Assembly (NCBI RefSeq): GCF_900105805.1
Contig: NZ_LT629788.1
Location: forward strand, 5,626,501 to 5,690,500
DNA from: Pseudomonas moraviensis
GTDB lineage: Bacteria; Pseudomonadota; Gammaproteobacteria; Pseudomonadales; Pseudomonadaceae
Length of the DNA: 64,000 nucleotides
Direction of reading: 5' to 3'
This document shows positions 33,142 through 42,404 of this stretch, piece after piece; the stretch's first letter is position 1; the number at the start of each line of letters is the position of its first letter. Under the pieces are notes generated by a model, which was given only the letters and a program-made list of their open reading frames with translations, made no database searches and had not been told where the DNA came from. The translations under genes and the position numbers were made by a program.

Positions 33142-33996
33142 TCAGGCGATCGGTTGCCATTGGCCGACCATATGTTCCAGGTCGCCGGCACCGACCAGAC
33201 GCAATTCGCCGCTGGAGCCCGCTGCGCTCGCCAGCAACGTCACTTCACTGGGCAGGCGCACCGGTTTGCGAAAATGCACGGCGATTTCCAGGTTGGCTTT
33301 GGGCAGGTGATCAGAGAGCGCCGCCAGCGTGCGTGCCTTGTTCCACAAACCATGCGCGATCGCCGTGGGAAAACCGAACAGCTTCGCGCTCGCTGCACTC
33401 AGGTGAATCGGGTTGTAGTCGCCGGAGACTTTCGCATATTGGCGACCGATATCCGCCGGCGCCGTCCAGCGCGTCACCTCGAGCAAATCCTGCGACGGCT
33501 CCCAGTCATGTGCCTGCGCCTCGCCCTCGAGTTTCACGCCGCGACAGAGCATCCGGCTCTCGGCTTCCCACAGCGGACCGAGCTGATCGTCCAGGGTGGT
33601 GAGCAGATCGAACGTCGCGCCCTTGGCATGCGGCTGCAGGTTGTGCACGCGCACGCTGACTTGCGCGCGACTGATAGCCCCCATCGGGCGCAACACGCGA
33701 ATGCGGTTGCTCAGGTGAATCAGCCCGAGCAGCGGGAACGGAAAGTCCTTTGCCGTGAGCAATTGCATCTGCAAGGCGAAGGCGAGGATATGTGGATAGG
33801 TCGGCGGCAGCAGGCCATCATCGACGAAACCGCAGACCTTGCGATAAGCCGCCAGCCGCTTGCCGTCGATATCGACCCAGCAGCGCAGACCGCTGTCGGG
33901 CAGTTGCGTGCCGGTGATTTTGCGCCGTGTCGCCGCGCGCGAATAAAGCCCCGGAAGACTCGGTTCACGATCCAGCGTTTGCCATTCGATGTTCAT
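33142..33996 (-). CDS. MaoC-family hydratase (acyl dehydratase)
   Basis: A 284-residue protein from ATG 33996, two bases after the FabG-like stop. The C-terminal half is a hot-dog hydratase with the MaoC signature SGDYNPIHLS (about residues 193-202), whose Asp and His are catalytic, followed by GFPTAIAHGLW. The N-terminal half is a degenerate hot-dog repeat, so it is a double hot-dog enzyme like HtdX. It would hydrate or dehydrate 2-enoyl/3-hydroxyacyl thioesters, matching the adjacent reductase and thiolase. Confidence 0.9.
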   Translation of the reverse strand: MNIEWQTLDREPSLPGLYSRAATRRKITGTQLPDSGLRCWVDIDGKRLAAYRKVCGFVDDGLLPPTYPHILAFALQMQLLTAKDFPFPLLGLIHLSNRIRVLRPMGAISRAQVSVRVHNLQPHAKGATFDLLTTLDDQLGPLWEAESRMLCRGVKLEGEAQAHDWEPSQDLLEVTRWTAPADIGRQYAKVSGDYNPIHLSAASAKLFGFPTAIAHGLWNKARTLAALSDHLPKANLEIAVHFRKPVRLPSEVTLLASAAGSSGELRLVGAGDLEHMVGQWQPIA

Positions 33997-33998
33997 GC

Positions 33999-35351
33999 TC
34001 AAGCCCCCAGCACACTTTGGCCACACACCCGCAGCGCTTGGCCGGTGAACGCGCCCGTGCCCGGTTGCGCCAGCCACGCCACAGCCTCGGCAACGTCTTG
34101 CGGCAAGCCGCCCTGGCCCAGCGAACTCATGCGCCGCCCGGCCTCGCGCAGGCCGAACGGAATGTGCGCAGTCATTTGCGTCTCGATAAAACCGGGGGCG
34201 ACGGCGTTGATGCTGATCCCGCGTTCCAGCAGTGTCGGCGCCCAGGCCTGGGCCAGACCGATCAGGCCAGCCTTGCTTGCTGCGTAGTTGGTCTGCCCGC
34301 GATTGCCGGCGATGCCGCTGATCGAGGCGAGCAGGACCACCCGTGCGTTGTCGCGCAGGGTGCCGCTGTCGAGCAGGGCCTTGGTCAGTACTTGCGGCGC
34401 ATTGAGGTTGACGGCCAGCACCGCGTCCCAGAATTCCGGGGTCATGTTGGCCAGGGTCTTGTCGCGGGTGATACCGGCGTTGTGCACGAGGATGTCGAGC
34501 CCGTCGGGCAGGTGTTCGATCAATTGGGTGGCGGCATCATCGGCGCAGATATCGAGAGTGATCGCGCGGCCGCCGAGGCGGGCGGCGAGGGCTTCGAGGT
34601 CGGTCTTGGCCGGTGGCACATCGAGCAGAATCACTTCGGCGCCATCGCGGGCGAGGGTTTCGGCAATCGACGCGCCGATCCCGCGTGCAGCACCCGTGAC
34701 CAACGCCTTGCGCCCCGCCAGCGGTCGGGTCCAGTCGGTCACCGGCGTGGCGCACGCGGTCAGACGAATCACTTGGCCGGAAACGAACGCACTTTTCGGC
34801 GAGAGGAAGAATCGCAGCGGGCCTTCCAGTTGATCTTCGGCACCCTCGCCAACGTAGATCAGCTGCAATGTGCCACCGCCGCGCAGCTCTTTGGCCAGCG
34901 AGCGCGAGAAGCCTTCGAGTGCGCGCTGCGCGCTGGAGGCGAACGGATCACGCAGGGTTTCCGGCGCGCGACCAAGGATCACCAGATGCGCGCTATGGTC
35001 GAGGTTCTTCATCAATGGCTGGAAGAATTCGCGCAGTTGCTTGAGCTGGTCGGTGTGTTGCAGATCGCTGGCGTCGAACACCACCGCTTTGAGCTTCGGC
35101 CCGTGGCCGGGAATCCACGCGGTGGCCAGCGCGGACTCGGTGCCGTAGCTGTAGATTGCATCGGTCAGGCGATTGGCAAACACACTGATCCGTTCGGCCA
35201 GTGGCCCGCCACCGATCAACAGCGCACCCTCGATCGGCCGCAGACGCCCCGCTTGCCAGCGTTCCAGCCGCACCGGCGACGGCAGGCCCAAGGCCCCGAC
35301 CAGACGATGGCCGAAGGATGAGTTGGCGAAGTCGATATAGCGGTCAGACAT
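33999..35351 (-). CDS. 3-oxoacyl-ACP reductase, FabG4-type (two-domain SDR)
   Basis: A 450-residue enzyme with an extra N-terminal Rossmann-like domain (residues 1-200) and a C-terminal canonical SDR domain. NAD(P)-binding GAARGIGASIAETLARDGAE, the active-site Ser in VVLLASISGIAGN and YxxxK in QTNYAASKAGLIG are present. High-molecular-weight FabG4-like proteins reduce 3-oxoacyl thioesters, preferring NADH in mycobacteria. ATG 35351 has GGAG before it. The MaoC gene follows after two bases. The PA4786 neighbourhood in P. aeruginosa is comparable. Confidence 0.9.
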   Translation of the reverse strand: MSDRYIDFANSSFGHRLVGALGLPSPVRLERWQAGRLRPIEGALLIGGGPLAERISVFANRLTDAIYSYGTESALATAWIPGHGPKLKAVVFDASDLQHTDQLKQLREFFQPLMKNLDHSAHLVILGRAPETLRDPFASSAQRALEGFSRSLAKELRGGGTLQLIYVGEGAEDQLEGPLRFFLSPKSAFVSGQVIRLTACATPVTDWTRPLAGRKALVTGAARGIGASIAETLARDGAEVILLDVPPAKTDLEALAARLGGRAITLDICADDAATQLIEHLPDGLDILVHNAGITRDKTLANMTPEFWDAVLAVNLNAPQVLTKALLDSGTLRDNARVVLLASISGIAGNRGQTNYAASKAGLIGLAQAWAPTLLERGISINAVAPGFIETQMTAHIPFGLREAGRRMSSLGQGGLPQDVAEAVAWLAQPGTGAFTGQALRVCGQSVLGA

Positions 35352-35504
35352 GGAACGCTCTCCAGAAGTTGGGGTTCAAAGTGTGGACTGTCCACGGCAA
35401 TCAATCGTTCGATCGGCGCATTAAGGCCTACGCTGGTTTAGCAGAGTAGTTTGGCCGCGGTGGTTTTGTAGCCAGACACAAATCCAGAAACAACACCGGC
35501 CCCT

Positions 35505-35593
35505 TGTAGGAGTGAGCCTGCTCGCGATAGCGGTGGGTCAGAAACGTGTCATTAGCCTGATACACCGCTATCGCGAGCAGGCTCACTCCTACA
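35505..35593. repeat. REP doublet (REPIN-like)
   Basis: Inverted GGAGTGAGCCTGCTCGCG cores with GATAGCGGT/ACCGCTATC inner flanks, 89 bp. It lies in the divergent gap between the FabG-like gene and the thiolase gene, about 40 bases before the thiolase start. Confidence 0.92.
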
Positions 35594-35632
35594 AAGGATC
35601 TATGTGAATTCGCAAGTCTGACAGGAGCTTTT

Positions 35633-36910
35633 ATGACTCAGCTGCGCCGCGTCGCGATCATCGGCGGTAACCGCATCCCCTTCGCCCGCTCCAACGGGCC
35701 GTATGCCACGGCCAGCAATCAGGCGATGCTGACGGCCGCGCTGGAAGGCCTGATCGAGCGCTACAACCTGCACGGCCAGCGCATCGGCGAGGTGGTAACG
35801 GGCGCGGTGCTTAAATTGTCACGGGATATGAACCTGACCCGCGAGTGCGTGCTCGGTTCGCGCCTGTCTCCAGCGACGCCGGCCTATGATATTCAGCAAG
35901 CCTGCGGCACGGGTCTGGAAGCGGCGCTGCTGGTGGCCAACAAGATCGCGCTCGGCCAGATCGACTGCGGCATCGCTGGCGGCGTCGACACCACTTCCGA
36001 TGCGCCGATCAGCGTCAGCGAAGGCCTGCGCAGGATTCTTCTGCAAGCCAACCGCGCGAAGAGCACCGCTGACAAACTGAAAACCCTGCTGCAATTGCGC
36101 CCCCGGCATCTGATCCCCGAATTCCCGCGCAACGGCGAGCCGCGCACTGGCCTGTCCATGGGCGAGCACTGTGAATTGATGGCGCAGACCTGGAATATCC
36201 CCCGGGAACAACAGGATCAACTCGCCTTCGAAAGTCATCACAAACTCGCCGCTTCCTACAGCGAAGGCTGGCATAACGATCTGATGACACCGTTTCTTGG
36301 CCTGACCCGCGACAACAACCTGCGTCCTGACCTGACCCTGGAAAAACTCGCCACGCTGAAGCCGGCGTTCGAGAAAAGCGCCAAGGGCACGCTGACTGCG
36401 GGCAACTCTACGCCTCTCACCGATGGTGCTTCGGTGGTGTTGCTCGGCAGTGAAGAATGGGCCAACGAGCGCGGCTTGCCGATCCTTGCTTATCTGCGCG
36501 ACGGCGAAGCGGCGGCTGTGGATTTCGTCAACGGTGCCGAGGGCCTGCTGATGGCGCCGGTGTATGCCGTGCCACGCTTGCTGGCGCGCAACGGCCTGAC
36601 CTTGCAGGATTTCGATTACTACGAGATTCACGAAGCGTTCGCCGCGCAGGTGTTGTGCACGCTCAAGGCCTGGGAAGATCCCGAATATTGCAAAACCCGC
36701 CTGGGACTCGACACGCCGTTGGGTTCGATTGATCGCAGTCGGCTTAACGTCAAAGGCAGCTCCTTGGCGGCGGGGCATCCGTTTGCCGCGACCGGCGGGC
36801 GGATTGTGGCGAACCTGGCCAAGCTGCTGGATGCGGCCGGCAAGGGGCGGGGGTTGATCTCGATCTGTGCGGCCGGCGGGCAGGGTGTCACTGCGATTAT
36901 CGAACGCTGA
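35633..36910 (+). CDS. Acetyl-CoA C-acyltransferase (thiolase)
   Basis: A 425-residue thiolase. The nucleophilic cysteine is in YDIQQACGTGLEAA (about residue 91). The second active-site residues are in YYEIHEAFAAQ (His) and ISICAAGGQGVTA (Cys of the C-terminal CxG motif). GSSLAAGHPFAATGGR is the expected C-terminal signature. It would condense or cleave 3-ketoacyl-CoA. AGGAG precedes ATG 35633. It is divergent from the FabG-MaoC pair, together covering reduction, dehydration and thiolysis/condensation of an acyl chain. FadI-like in length; synteny resembles PA4785/PA4786. Confidence 0.93.
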   Translation: MTQLRRVAIIGGNRIPFARSNGPYATASNQAMLTAALEGLIERYNLHGQRIGEVVTGAVLKLSRDMNLTRECVLGSRLSPATPAYDIQQACGTGLEAALLVANKIALGQIDCGIAGGVDTTSDAPISVSEGLRRILLQANRAKSTADKLKTLLQLRPRHLIPEFPRNGEPRTGLSMGEHCELMAQTWNIPREQQDQLAFESHHKLAASYSEGWHNDLMTPFLGLTRDNNLRPDLTLEKLATLKPAFEKSAKGTLTAGNSTPLTDGASVVLLGSEEWANERGLPILAYLRDGEAAAVDFVNGAEGLLMAPVYAVPRLLARNGLTLQDFDYYEIHEAFAAQVLCTLKAWEDPEYCKTRLGLDTPLGSIDRSRLNVKGSSLAAGHPFAATGGRIVANLAKLLDAAGKGRGLISICAAGGQGVTAIIER

Positions 36911-36913
36911 AAA

Positions 36914-37111
36914 AGCCCCTCACCCTAACCCTCTCCCAAAGGGAGAGGGGACCGAGTGGGGGATGCTTGAAATCGACGCCGACCTGAGCGTCCTTCACCG
37001 AATCCAAAGCTGCGATTAAAGCCATAATCGCTGCGGTCTCTCAGGTCGATGTATTACGGGAGACACTCGGTCGGCCCCCTCTCCCTCTGGGAGAGGGCTG
37101 GGGTGAGGGCC
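36914..37111. repeat. Composite inverted-repeat element, about 198 bp
   Basis: The left end CCCTCACCCTAACCCTCTCC, with its own hairpin CTCTCCC-AAA-GGGAGAG, is matched at the right by CCTCTCCCTCTGGGAGAGGG and GGGGTGAGGG. The interior holds ACCGAGTG and CACTCGGT as a second inner pair. Termini and interior are arranged like a small non-autonomous mobile element. It lies directly after the thiolase stop and may act as a terminator. Confidence 0.8.
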
Positions 37112-37339
37112 ATGAGGTCACACCATTCATGTCAGATTCTGTCGCAAATGCCCTTGCCGGCCGATACCAATCAATGCCACGGTCTCGGCTATGATTCGCC
37201 CCGGTCGCTACGTTCGATCCGGCACAGTGTGTGCATCCTCAAGGTTCACAGGTCGGCACCCCCTCCCCGTCGGACGAGGATTGCCGTATAACGAGTGACA
37301 TTCGCGTGTTTGGTAATAAAGGACCCACAATAAAAGCTG
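37112..37339 (+). other. Leader region of the RIO-type kinase gene
   Basis: Non-coding sequence between the composite repeat and the kinase gene. No strong hairpin or operator is seen. AGTGACATTCGCG and TAATAAAGGA occur near the start codon, the latter about 14 bases before it. Confidence 0.35.
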
Positions 37340-38236
37340 ATGAAGACTCCAAAACGCATTGAACCCCTGATCGAGGACGGTCTGGTCGACGAAGTGCTGC
37401 GCCCACTGATGAGTGGCAAAGAGGCAGCTGTTTATGTAGTGCGCTGCGGCAATCAGTTGCGTTGCGCCAAGGTCTACAAGGAGGCGAATAAACGCAGTTT
37501 CCGCCAGGCGGCCGAGTATCAGGAAGGCCGCAAGGTTCGCAACAGTCGCCAGGCGCGGGCCATGGCGAAGGGGTCCAAGTTCGGTCGCAAAGAGACCGAG
37601 GACGCCTGGCAGAACGCCGAAGTGGCGGCGCTGTTCCGTCTGGCCGGTGCGGGTGTGCGGGTGCCGAAGCCCTATGACTTCCTCGACGGCGTGCTGTTGA
37701 TGGAGTTGGTGGCGGATGAATTTGGCGATGCTGCGCCGCGTCTGAACGATGTGGTGCTGGAGCCGGATCAGGCGCGCGAGTATCACGCCTTCCTGATTTC
37801 GCAGATCGTGCTGATGTTGTGTACCGGTCTGGTGCACGGTGACCTCTCCGAGTTCAACGTGCTGCTGACCCCGACCGGTCCGGTCATTATTGACCTGCCT
37901 CAGGCAGTCGACGCTGCGGGCAACAACCATGCGTTCAGCATGCTCGAGCGCGACGTTGGCAACATGGCTTCGTACTTCGGGCGTTTCGCGCCGGAGTTGA
38001 AGAAGACCAAGTACGCCAAGGAAATGTGGGCGTTGTACGAAGCCGGCACCTTGCACCCGAACAGTGTGCTGACCGGCGAGTTCGACGATCCGGAAGACCT
38101 GGCCGATGTCGGCGGGGTCCTGCGCGAAATCGAAGCGGCGCGCCTCGACGAGGAACGCAAGCAGGCCATTCGCGCGGCAGACGACGCACCGAAAGGCAAA
38201 CCTGAAGAACCGCCTCCACCGCCGTGGATGCAGTGA
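37340..38236 (+). CDS. RIO-type serine kinase (PA4780-like)
   Basis: A 298-residue RIO1-like atypical protein kinase. The ATP-binding region is SGKEAAVYVVRCGNQLRCAK, with Lys in CAKVYK. The catalytic loop is GLVHGDLSEFNVLL and the metal-binding loop is VIIDLPQAV, where RIO kinases use DLPQ rather than DFG. The C-terminus is charged and ends in a proline run (PPPPPWMQ). Bacterial members are rare compared with eukaryotes and archaea; in Pseudomonas PA4780 is the counterpart. A strong terminator follows. Confidence 0.92.
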   Translation: MKTPKRIEPLIEDGLVDEVLRPLMSGKEAAVYVVRCGNQLRCAKVYKEANKRSFRQAAEYQEGRKVRNSRQARAMAKGSKFGRKETEDAWQNAEVAALFRLAGAGVRVPKPYDFLDGVLLMELVADEFGDAAPRLNDVVLEPDQAREYHAFLISQIVLMLCTGLVHGDLSEFNVLLTPTGPVIIDLPQAVDAAGNNHAFSMLERDVGNMASYFGRFAPELKKTKYAKEMWALYEAGTLHPNSVLTGEFDDPEDLADVGGVLREIEAARLDEERKQAIRAADDAPKGKPEEPPPPPWMQ

Positions 38237-38250
38237 TCGCTTGATGAGAA

Positions 38251-38273
38251 ACCCGGCTTCGGCCGGGTTTTTT
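38251..38273 (+). terminator. Intrinsic terminator of the kinase gene
   Basis: ACCCGGC-TTCG-GCCGGGT (38251-38268) with a UUCG tetraloop, followed by at least five Ts, 15 bases after the stop codon. Confidence 0.95.
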
Positions 38274-38309
38274 GTGCCCGCGCACTTTCCGCAAACGCGA
38301 GCGTGCCCT

Positions 38310-38392
38310 TGTAGGAGCTGCCGAAGGCTGCGATCTTTTGCCTTTGCTTCAAGGACAAGATCAAAAGATCGCAGCCTTCGGCAGCTCCTACA
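38310..38392. repeat. REP doublet of the second family
   Basis: GGAGCTGCCGAAGGCTGCGA and its inverted partner form an 83-bp hairpin-capable doublet with GATCTTTTG/CAAAAGATC inner flanks. Its right end (CTACAAGGA) overlaps the ribosome-binding site of the following MFS gene. Confidence 0.92.
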
Positions 38393-38402
38393 AGGACCGT
38401 AT

Positions 38403-39611
38403 GTGAGTACCCCGCGCAACACCCACCTGATCGTAACCGCCCGGCTGATCTCCGATTTCGGCGCCTTCCTCAACATGGTCGCGCTGGCCACTTACGTTTA
38501 TCTGCTGAGCAACAGCGCCATGAGTGTCGGCATCTTCCTCGCCAGCCGCGTCGGTGGCGGGATTTTTGCCAGTCTGCTTGGCACACGCTTCTACCGGCGC
38601 TGGCAGGGTCGCGCGCCGCTGATTGCTTTCGATCTGTTGCGCGCTGCACTGCTGGGGCTGCTGTTGGTCACACCGGCGAATCAGCAGGCATGGCTGTTGC
38701 CAGTCATCGCCTTCGGCCTCGGCCTGGGCAATTCAATGTTCGCCATCGGCCTCAACAGCCAGTTGCCGCGCTTGATCGACCCGGCGCACCTGCTCAAGGC
38801 CAACGCCTGGATCACCTCGGCGTCCTCAGCAGCCATGGTCGGCGGCAGTCTGGTGTCGGGGTTGCTGGTGGCCGCTTTCGGTTTTGAAACGGTCTTCGCC
38901 CTCAATGCGCTGACCTATGTGCTCGCGGCGCTGCTGATCGTGCCACTGCATTTCGAGAAGGCAGATATCAGCGAACAGCCGGAACACGGCGAATGGTTTG
39001 CGCTTCGGCAGGGCTTGCGCTCGGCGCCGGTGGTCGCGGCGATGCTCGCGGTGACCATGGCCGACACCTTGGGCAGTGCTGCGCATAACGTTGGCTTCCC
39101 GATCATTGCGAAACTGCTCACCCCGGACGCGGCCAGCACGACGTTGGGCCTGGCGCTTGCGGTATGGGCCAGCGGCAAACTGCTCGGCGCGCGCATCGCC
39201 AGTCGTCTGAAGGGCTCGGAGAATCGCCATCTCGAACGCAGGTTTTTCTGCGGCGTGGCGCTGATGTCCTGCGGCTTCATTCTGATGTTCCAGCAACACA
39301 GTCTCTTGGGACTGCTGCTGTTCGCCTTGCCGGCGGGACTGGGCGATGGCGTTTCCGAAGTGAGCCTGCTGTCACGGCTGCAACGGGAACCTGCGGCTTT
39401 GCGCCTGCCGATTTTCAGTGTGCTGACCTTGCTGCAGATGACCGGTTTCGGCATCGGCATGCTGGTTGCCGCGCCGTTCTATGGGTGGTGGACGCCAGGG
39501 GCCGTGGTCATGCTGTTCCACGGCATTCCCCTCGGCACCCTGTGCGTGGTGACGCTGTTGCGGATCAGGCGCGAGCGGGTTGCGCGCAGCAGCCCGACGC
39601 CAGTTCCTTGA
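38403..39611 (+). CDS. MFS transporter
   Basis: A 402-residue protein with about 12 hydrophobic helices, starting at GTG 38403, with AAGGA six bases upstream. The upstream open frame passes through a REP doublet and the kinase gene and is not used. Features: LISDFGAFLNMVALATYVYL in the first helix, a Gly-rich second helix, and RIASRLKGSENRHLERRF in the cytoplasmic loop. The family resembles MFS exporters of the enterobactin-exporter type, but substrate is not readable. The last 47 bases overlap the 3' end of cueR on the other strand. Confidence 0.82.
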   Translation: MSTPRNTHLIVTARLISDFGAFLNMVALATYVYLLSNSAMSVGIFLASRVGGGIFASLLGTRFYRRWQGRAPLIAFDLLRAALLGLLLVTPANQQAWLLPVIAFGLGLGNSMFAIGLNSQLPRLIDPAHLLKANAWITSASSAAMVGGSLVSGLLVAAFGFETVFALNALTYVLAALLIVPLHFEKADISEQPEHGEWFALRQGLRSAPVVAAMLAVTMADTLGSAAHNVGFPIIAKLLTPDAASTTLGLALAVWASGKLLGARIASRLKGSENRHLERRFFCGVALMSCGFILMFQQHSLLGLLLFALPAGLGDGVSEVSLLSRLQREPAALRLPIFSVLTLLQMTGFGIGMLVAAPFYGWWTPGAVVMLFHGIPLGTLCVVTLLRIRRERVARSSPTPVP

Positions 39612-39978
39612 GGATCGGGCAATCCGGGCGGTGATCACCGCTGCAGTGCTCGACCAGATCCTGCAGGGTGTCGCGCAACTCGCCGAGCTCGCGGATCTTC
39701 TGGTTCAACTCGTCGATGTGCTGACGCGCCAGTGCCTTCACATCGGCGCTCGCGCGCTGGCGATCCTGCCAGAGGGTCAGCAGCTTGCCGACCTCCTCCA
39801 GGGAAAAGCCCAGATCCCGCGAGCGCTTGATGAACGCCAGCGTGTGCAGGTCATCGCTGCCGTATACGCGGTAACCGCTGTCGGTGCGATTGGCCGCCTT
39901 GAGCAGGCCGATCGACTCGTAATAGCGAATCATTTTTGCACTCAGGCCACTCTGCCGGGCCGCTTGGCCGATGTTCAT
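39565..39978 (-). CDS. cueR: CueR, Cu(I)-responsive MerR-family activator
   Basis: A 137-residue regulator. The N-terminal winged helix MNIGQAARQSGLSAKMIRYY and GYRVYGSDD are followed by a dimerisation helix. The metal-binding loop has C112 and C120 (HCSGDHRPDCP), the two ligands that define CueR-type copper/silver/gold sensors. ATG 39978 overlaps the copA stop (ATGA), so cueR is co-transcribed behind copA and autoregulated through the copA operator. A second CueR-like box precedes copZ. Confidence 0.95.
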   Translation of the reverse strand: MNIGQAARQSGLSAKMIRYYESIGLLKAANRTDSGYRVYGSDDLHTLAFIKRSRDLGFSLEEVGKLLTLWQDRQRASADVKALARQHIDELNQKIRELGELRDTLQDLVEHCSGDHRPDCPILKELASGCCAQPARA

Positions 39979-42368
39979 CGGTGTTCCTCCAGGTCCTTGG
40001 GTTTCCAGGTTTTCAACAGTAGCGCATTGCTCACCACACTGACGCTGGACAGCGCCATCGCTGCACCCGCCAGCACCGGATTGAGGAAGCCGAACACCGC
40101 CAGCGGAATGCCGATCAGGTTGTAGACAAAGGCCCAGAACAGGTTCTGACGAATCTTCGCGTAGGTCTTGCGGCTGATCTCCAGTGCCGCGGGCACCAGT
40201 CGCGGGTCGCCGCGCATCAGGGTGATGCCGGCCGCATGCATGGCGACGTCGGTGCCGCCGCCCATGGCGATGCCGATGTCTGCGGCGGCGAGCGCCGGGG
40301 CGTCGTTGATGCCGTCGCCGACCATGGCGACCACACCCGTTTTCTTCAGCTCGGCGACGGTCGCGGCCTTGTCCGCCGGCAGCACTTCGGCGTGAACATT
40401 GCGGATGCCCAGCGCTTCGGCCACCACGCGCGCGCTGCCACGGTTGTCGCCGGTCAGCAGATGGCTGTGGATATCTCTGGCGGCGAGTTGTTGCACCGCT
40501 TGCAGGGCGCCGGCTTTCAGCGTGTCACCGAAGGCGAACAGACCGAGGACGCGTGGTTCAGGACTTTGCTCGATCAACCACGACAATGTGCGGCCTTCAC
40601 TTTCCCAAGCCTCGGCGGATGCGCTCAATTCACCGGCACTCAAAGCGCTTTCATCGAGCATCCGCCGATTGCCCAGCGCCAAGCGCCGGCCATCCAGCGT
40701 GCCGGCAATGCCGCGTCCGGTCAGCGACTGGCTGTCGCTGACATCGGGCACGTTCAAGCCGCGTTCGGCGGCGGCATCCAGCACCGCTTTGGCCAAGGGG
40801 TGCTCGCTGCCGCGCTGCAACGCGCCGGCCAGTCTCAGCAGGTTGTTTTCGTCTCCATCGATCGCATTGAAGTGGGCGATCTGCGGTGTCCCCGAGGTCA
40901 GCGTGCCGGTCTTGTCGAACACCACAGTGCTGACTTCATGGGCGCGCTCCAGCGCTTCGGCGTCCTTGATCAGAATGCCGTGGCGCGCGGCGACGCCGGT
41001 GCCGGCCATGATCGCCGTCGGGGTGGCAAGGCCGAGGGCGCACGGGCAGGCGATCACCAGCACGGCGACGGCATTGATCAATGCGGTTTCCAGCGGCGCG
41101 CCATACAGCCACCATCCGATCAGCGTGGCCAGGGCGATCAGCAACACGGTCGGCACGAAAATCCGGCTGACCTTGTCCACCAGTTTCTGGATCGGCGCTT
41201 TCGCCGCTTGTGCGTCTTCGACCAGACGAATGATCCGCGCCAGCACGGTTTCCGCGCCGAGCGCCTGGGTGCGCACCAGCAAACGACCCTCGCCATTGAT
41301 CGCGCCGCCGGTGACCTTGTCGCCCGGCTGTTTCGGCACCGGCAGGCTTTCGCCGCTGATCAGCGCTTCGTCGGCGTGGCTCTGGCCGTCGACGACTTCG
41401 CCATCCACCGGGAAGCGTTCGCCGGGTTTGACCAGCACCAGATCGTCGAGGCGCAGGGCGCTGATGGCAACGTCCTGCTCACGGCCATTGACCACTTGAA
41501 TCGCCCGCTCCGGCCGCAGTGCTTCAAGAGCGCGAATGGCGCTGGCGGTCTGGCGTTTGGCGCGGCTCTCGAGGTATTTGCCGAGCAGCACCAGGGCGAT
41601 GACCACGGCCGAGGCTTCGAAGTACAGATGCGGCATGCGTCCGGCGGCCGTCGCCCATTCATACACGCTCAGCCCATAACCGGCGCTGGTACCGAGGGCG
41701 ACGAGCAGATCCATATTGCCGGCACCGGCGCGCACGGCTTTCCACGCCGCGACATAAAAGCGTGCGCCGAAGACGAATTGCACGGGTGTGGCGAGGGCGA
41801 ATTGCGCCCAGGCCGGAAGCATCCAGTGAATGCCGAACGGCTGCAGCAACATCGGCAACACCAGCGGCAGCGCGAGGGCGATCGCACAGATCAGTGCCCA
41901 GCGCTCGCGGTGCAGGCGTTTTTGCTGGTCGTCGGATCGCGGCCCTTCGGCTTGCCAGACGCTGGCCGAATAACCGGCCCTGCTCACCGCATCGAGCAGG
42001 GGCTGCGCATCGACCTGACCGAGCAGTTCGATATGCGCACGTTCGTTGGCCAGATTGACGCTGACACTGTTCACGCCGGGGACTTTGCTCAGGGCTCGCT
42101 CGACGCGACCGACGCAGGACGCGCAGGTCATGCCGTCGATGCTTAGCTCAAGGGTTTGCCGGGGCACGCTGTAACCGGCGCGCTCCACGGCTTGCATCAG
42201 CGCCGGCAGGCTGTCGCCGGGCGCCTGCACTCGAGCCTGCTCGGTGGCGAGGTTGACGCTGACGGCGCTGGCGCCGCTGACTTTGCGCAGAGCCCGCTCG
42301 ACACGCCCGGCGCAACTGGCGCAGGTCATGCCGGCAATCGGCAGATCGAAAGTGGTGGATTCGGACAT
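39975..42368 (-). CDS. copA: Copper-exporting P1B-type ATPase CopA (CueA)
   Basis: A 797-residue Cu(I)-translocating ATPase. Two N-terminal HMA domains carry GMTCASCAGR (C16/C19) and GMTCASCVGR. Eight membrane helices include the CPC ion-binding site C441-P442-C443 (IACPCALG). The phosphorylation site is D485 (FDKTGTLTSG), with TGDNRGSARVVA and MVGDGINDAPALAAADIG in the P domain and a HP motif (GSEHPLAKAV) in the N domain. It exports cytoplasmic Cu(I) to the periplasm. It starts 37 bases from a perfect CueR operator. Confidence 0.96.
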   Translation of the reverse strand: MSESTTFDLPIAGMTCASCAGRVERALRKVSGASAVSVNLATEQARVQAPGDSLPALMQAVERAGYSVPRQTLELSIDGMTCASCVGRVERALSKVPGVNSVSVNLANERAHIELLGQVDAQPLLDAVSRAGYSASVWQAEGPRSDDQQKRLHRERWALICAIALALPLVLPMLLQPFGIHWMLPAWAQFALATPVQFVFGARFYVAAWKAVRAGAGNMDLLVALGTSAGYGLSVYEWATAAGRMPHLYFEASAVVIALVLLGKYLESRAKRQTASAIRALEALRPERAIQVVNGREQDVAISALRLDDLVLVKPGERFPVDGEVVDGQSHADEALISGESLPVPKQPGDKVTGGAINGEGRLLVRTQALGAETVLARIIRLVEDAQAAKAPIQKLVDKVSRIFVPTVLLIALATLIGWWLYGAPLETALINAVAVLVIACPCALGLATPTAIMAGTGVAARHGILIKDAEALERAHEVSTVVFDKTGTLTSGTPQIAHFNAIDGDENNLLRLAGALQRGSEHPLAKAVLDAAAERGLNVPDVSDSQSLTGRGIAGTLDGRRLALGNRRMLDESALSAGELSASAEAWESEGRTLSWLIEQSPEPRVLGLFAFGDTLKAGALQAVQQLAARDIHSHLLTGDNRGSARVVAEALGIRNVHAEVLPADKAATVAELKKTGVVAMVGDGINDAPALAAADIGIAMGGGTDVAMHAAGITLMRGDPRLVPAALEISRKTYAKIRQNLFWAFVYNLIGIPLAVFGFLNPVLAGAAMALSSVSVVSNALLLKTWKPKDLEEHR

Positions 42369-42404
42369 CGGTCGCGCTCCCTGTAGTGGATGCCTACAGG
42401 ATCA

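Noticed and set aside
40236..42146. 636-codon plus-strand frame inside copA
   Set aside because: Antisense to copA, which has all P-type ATPase motifs; no start signal or domain.
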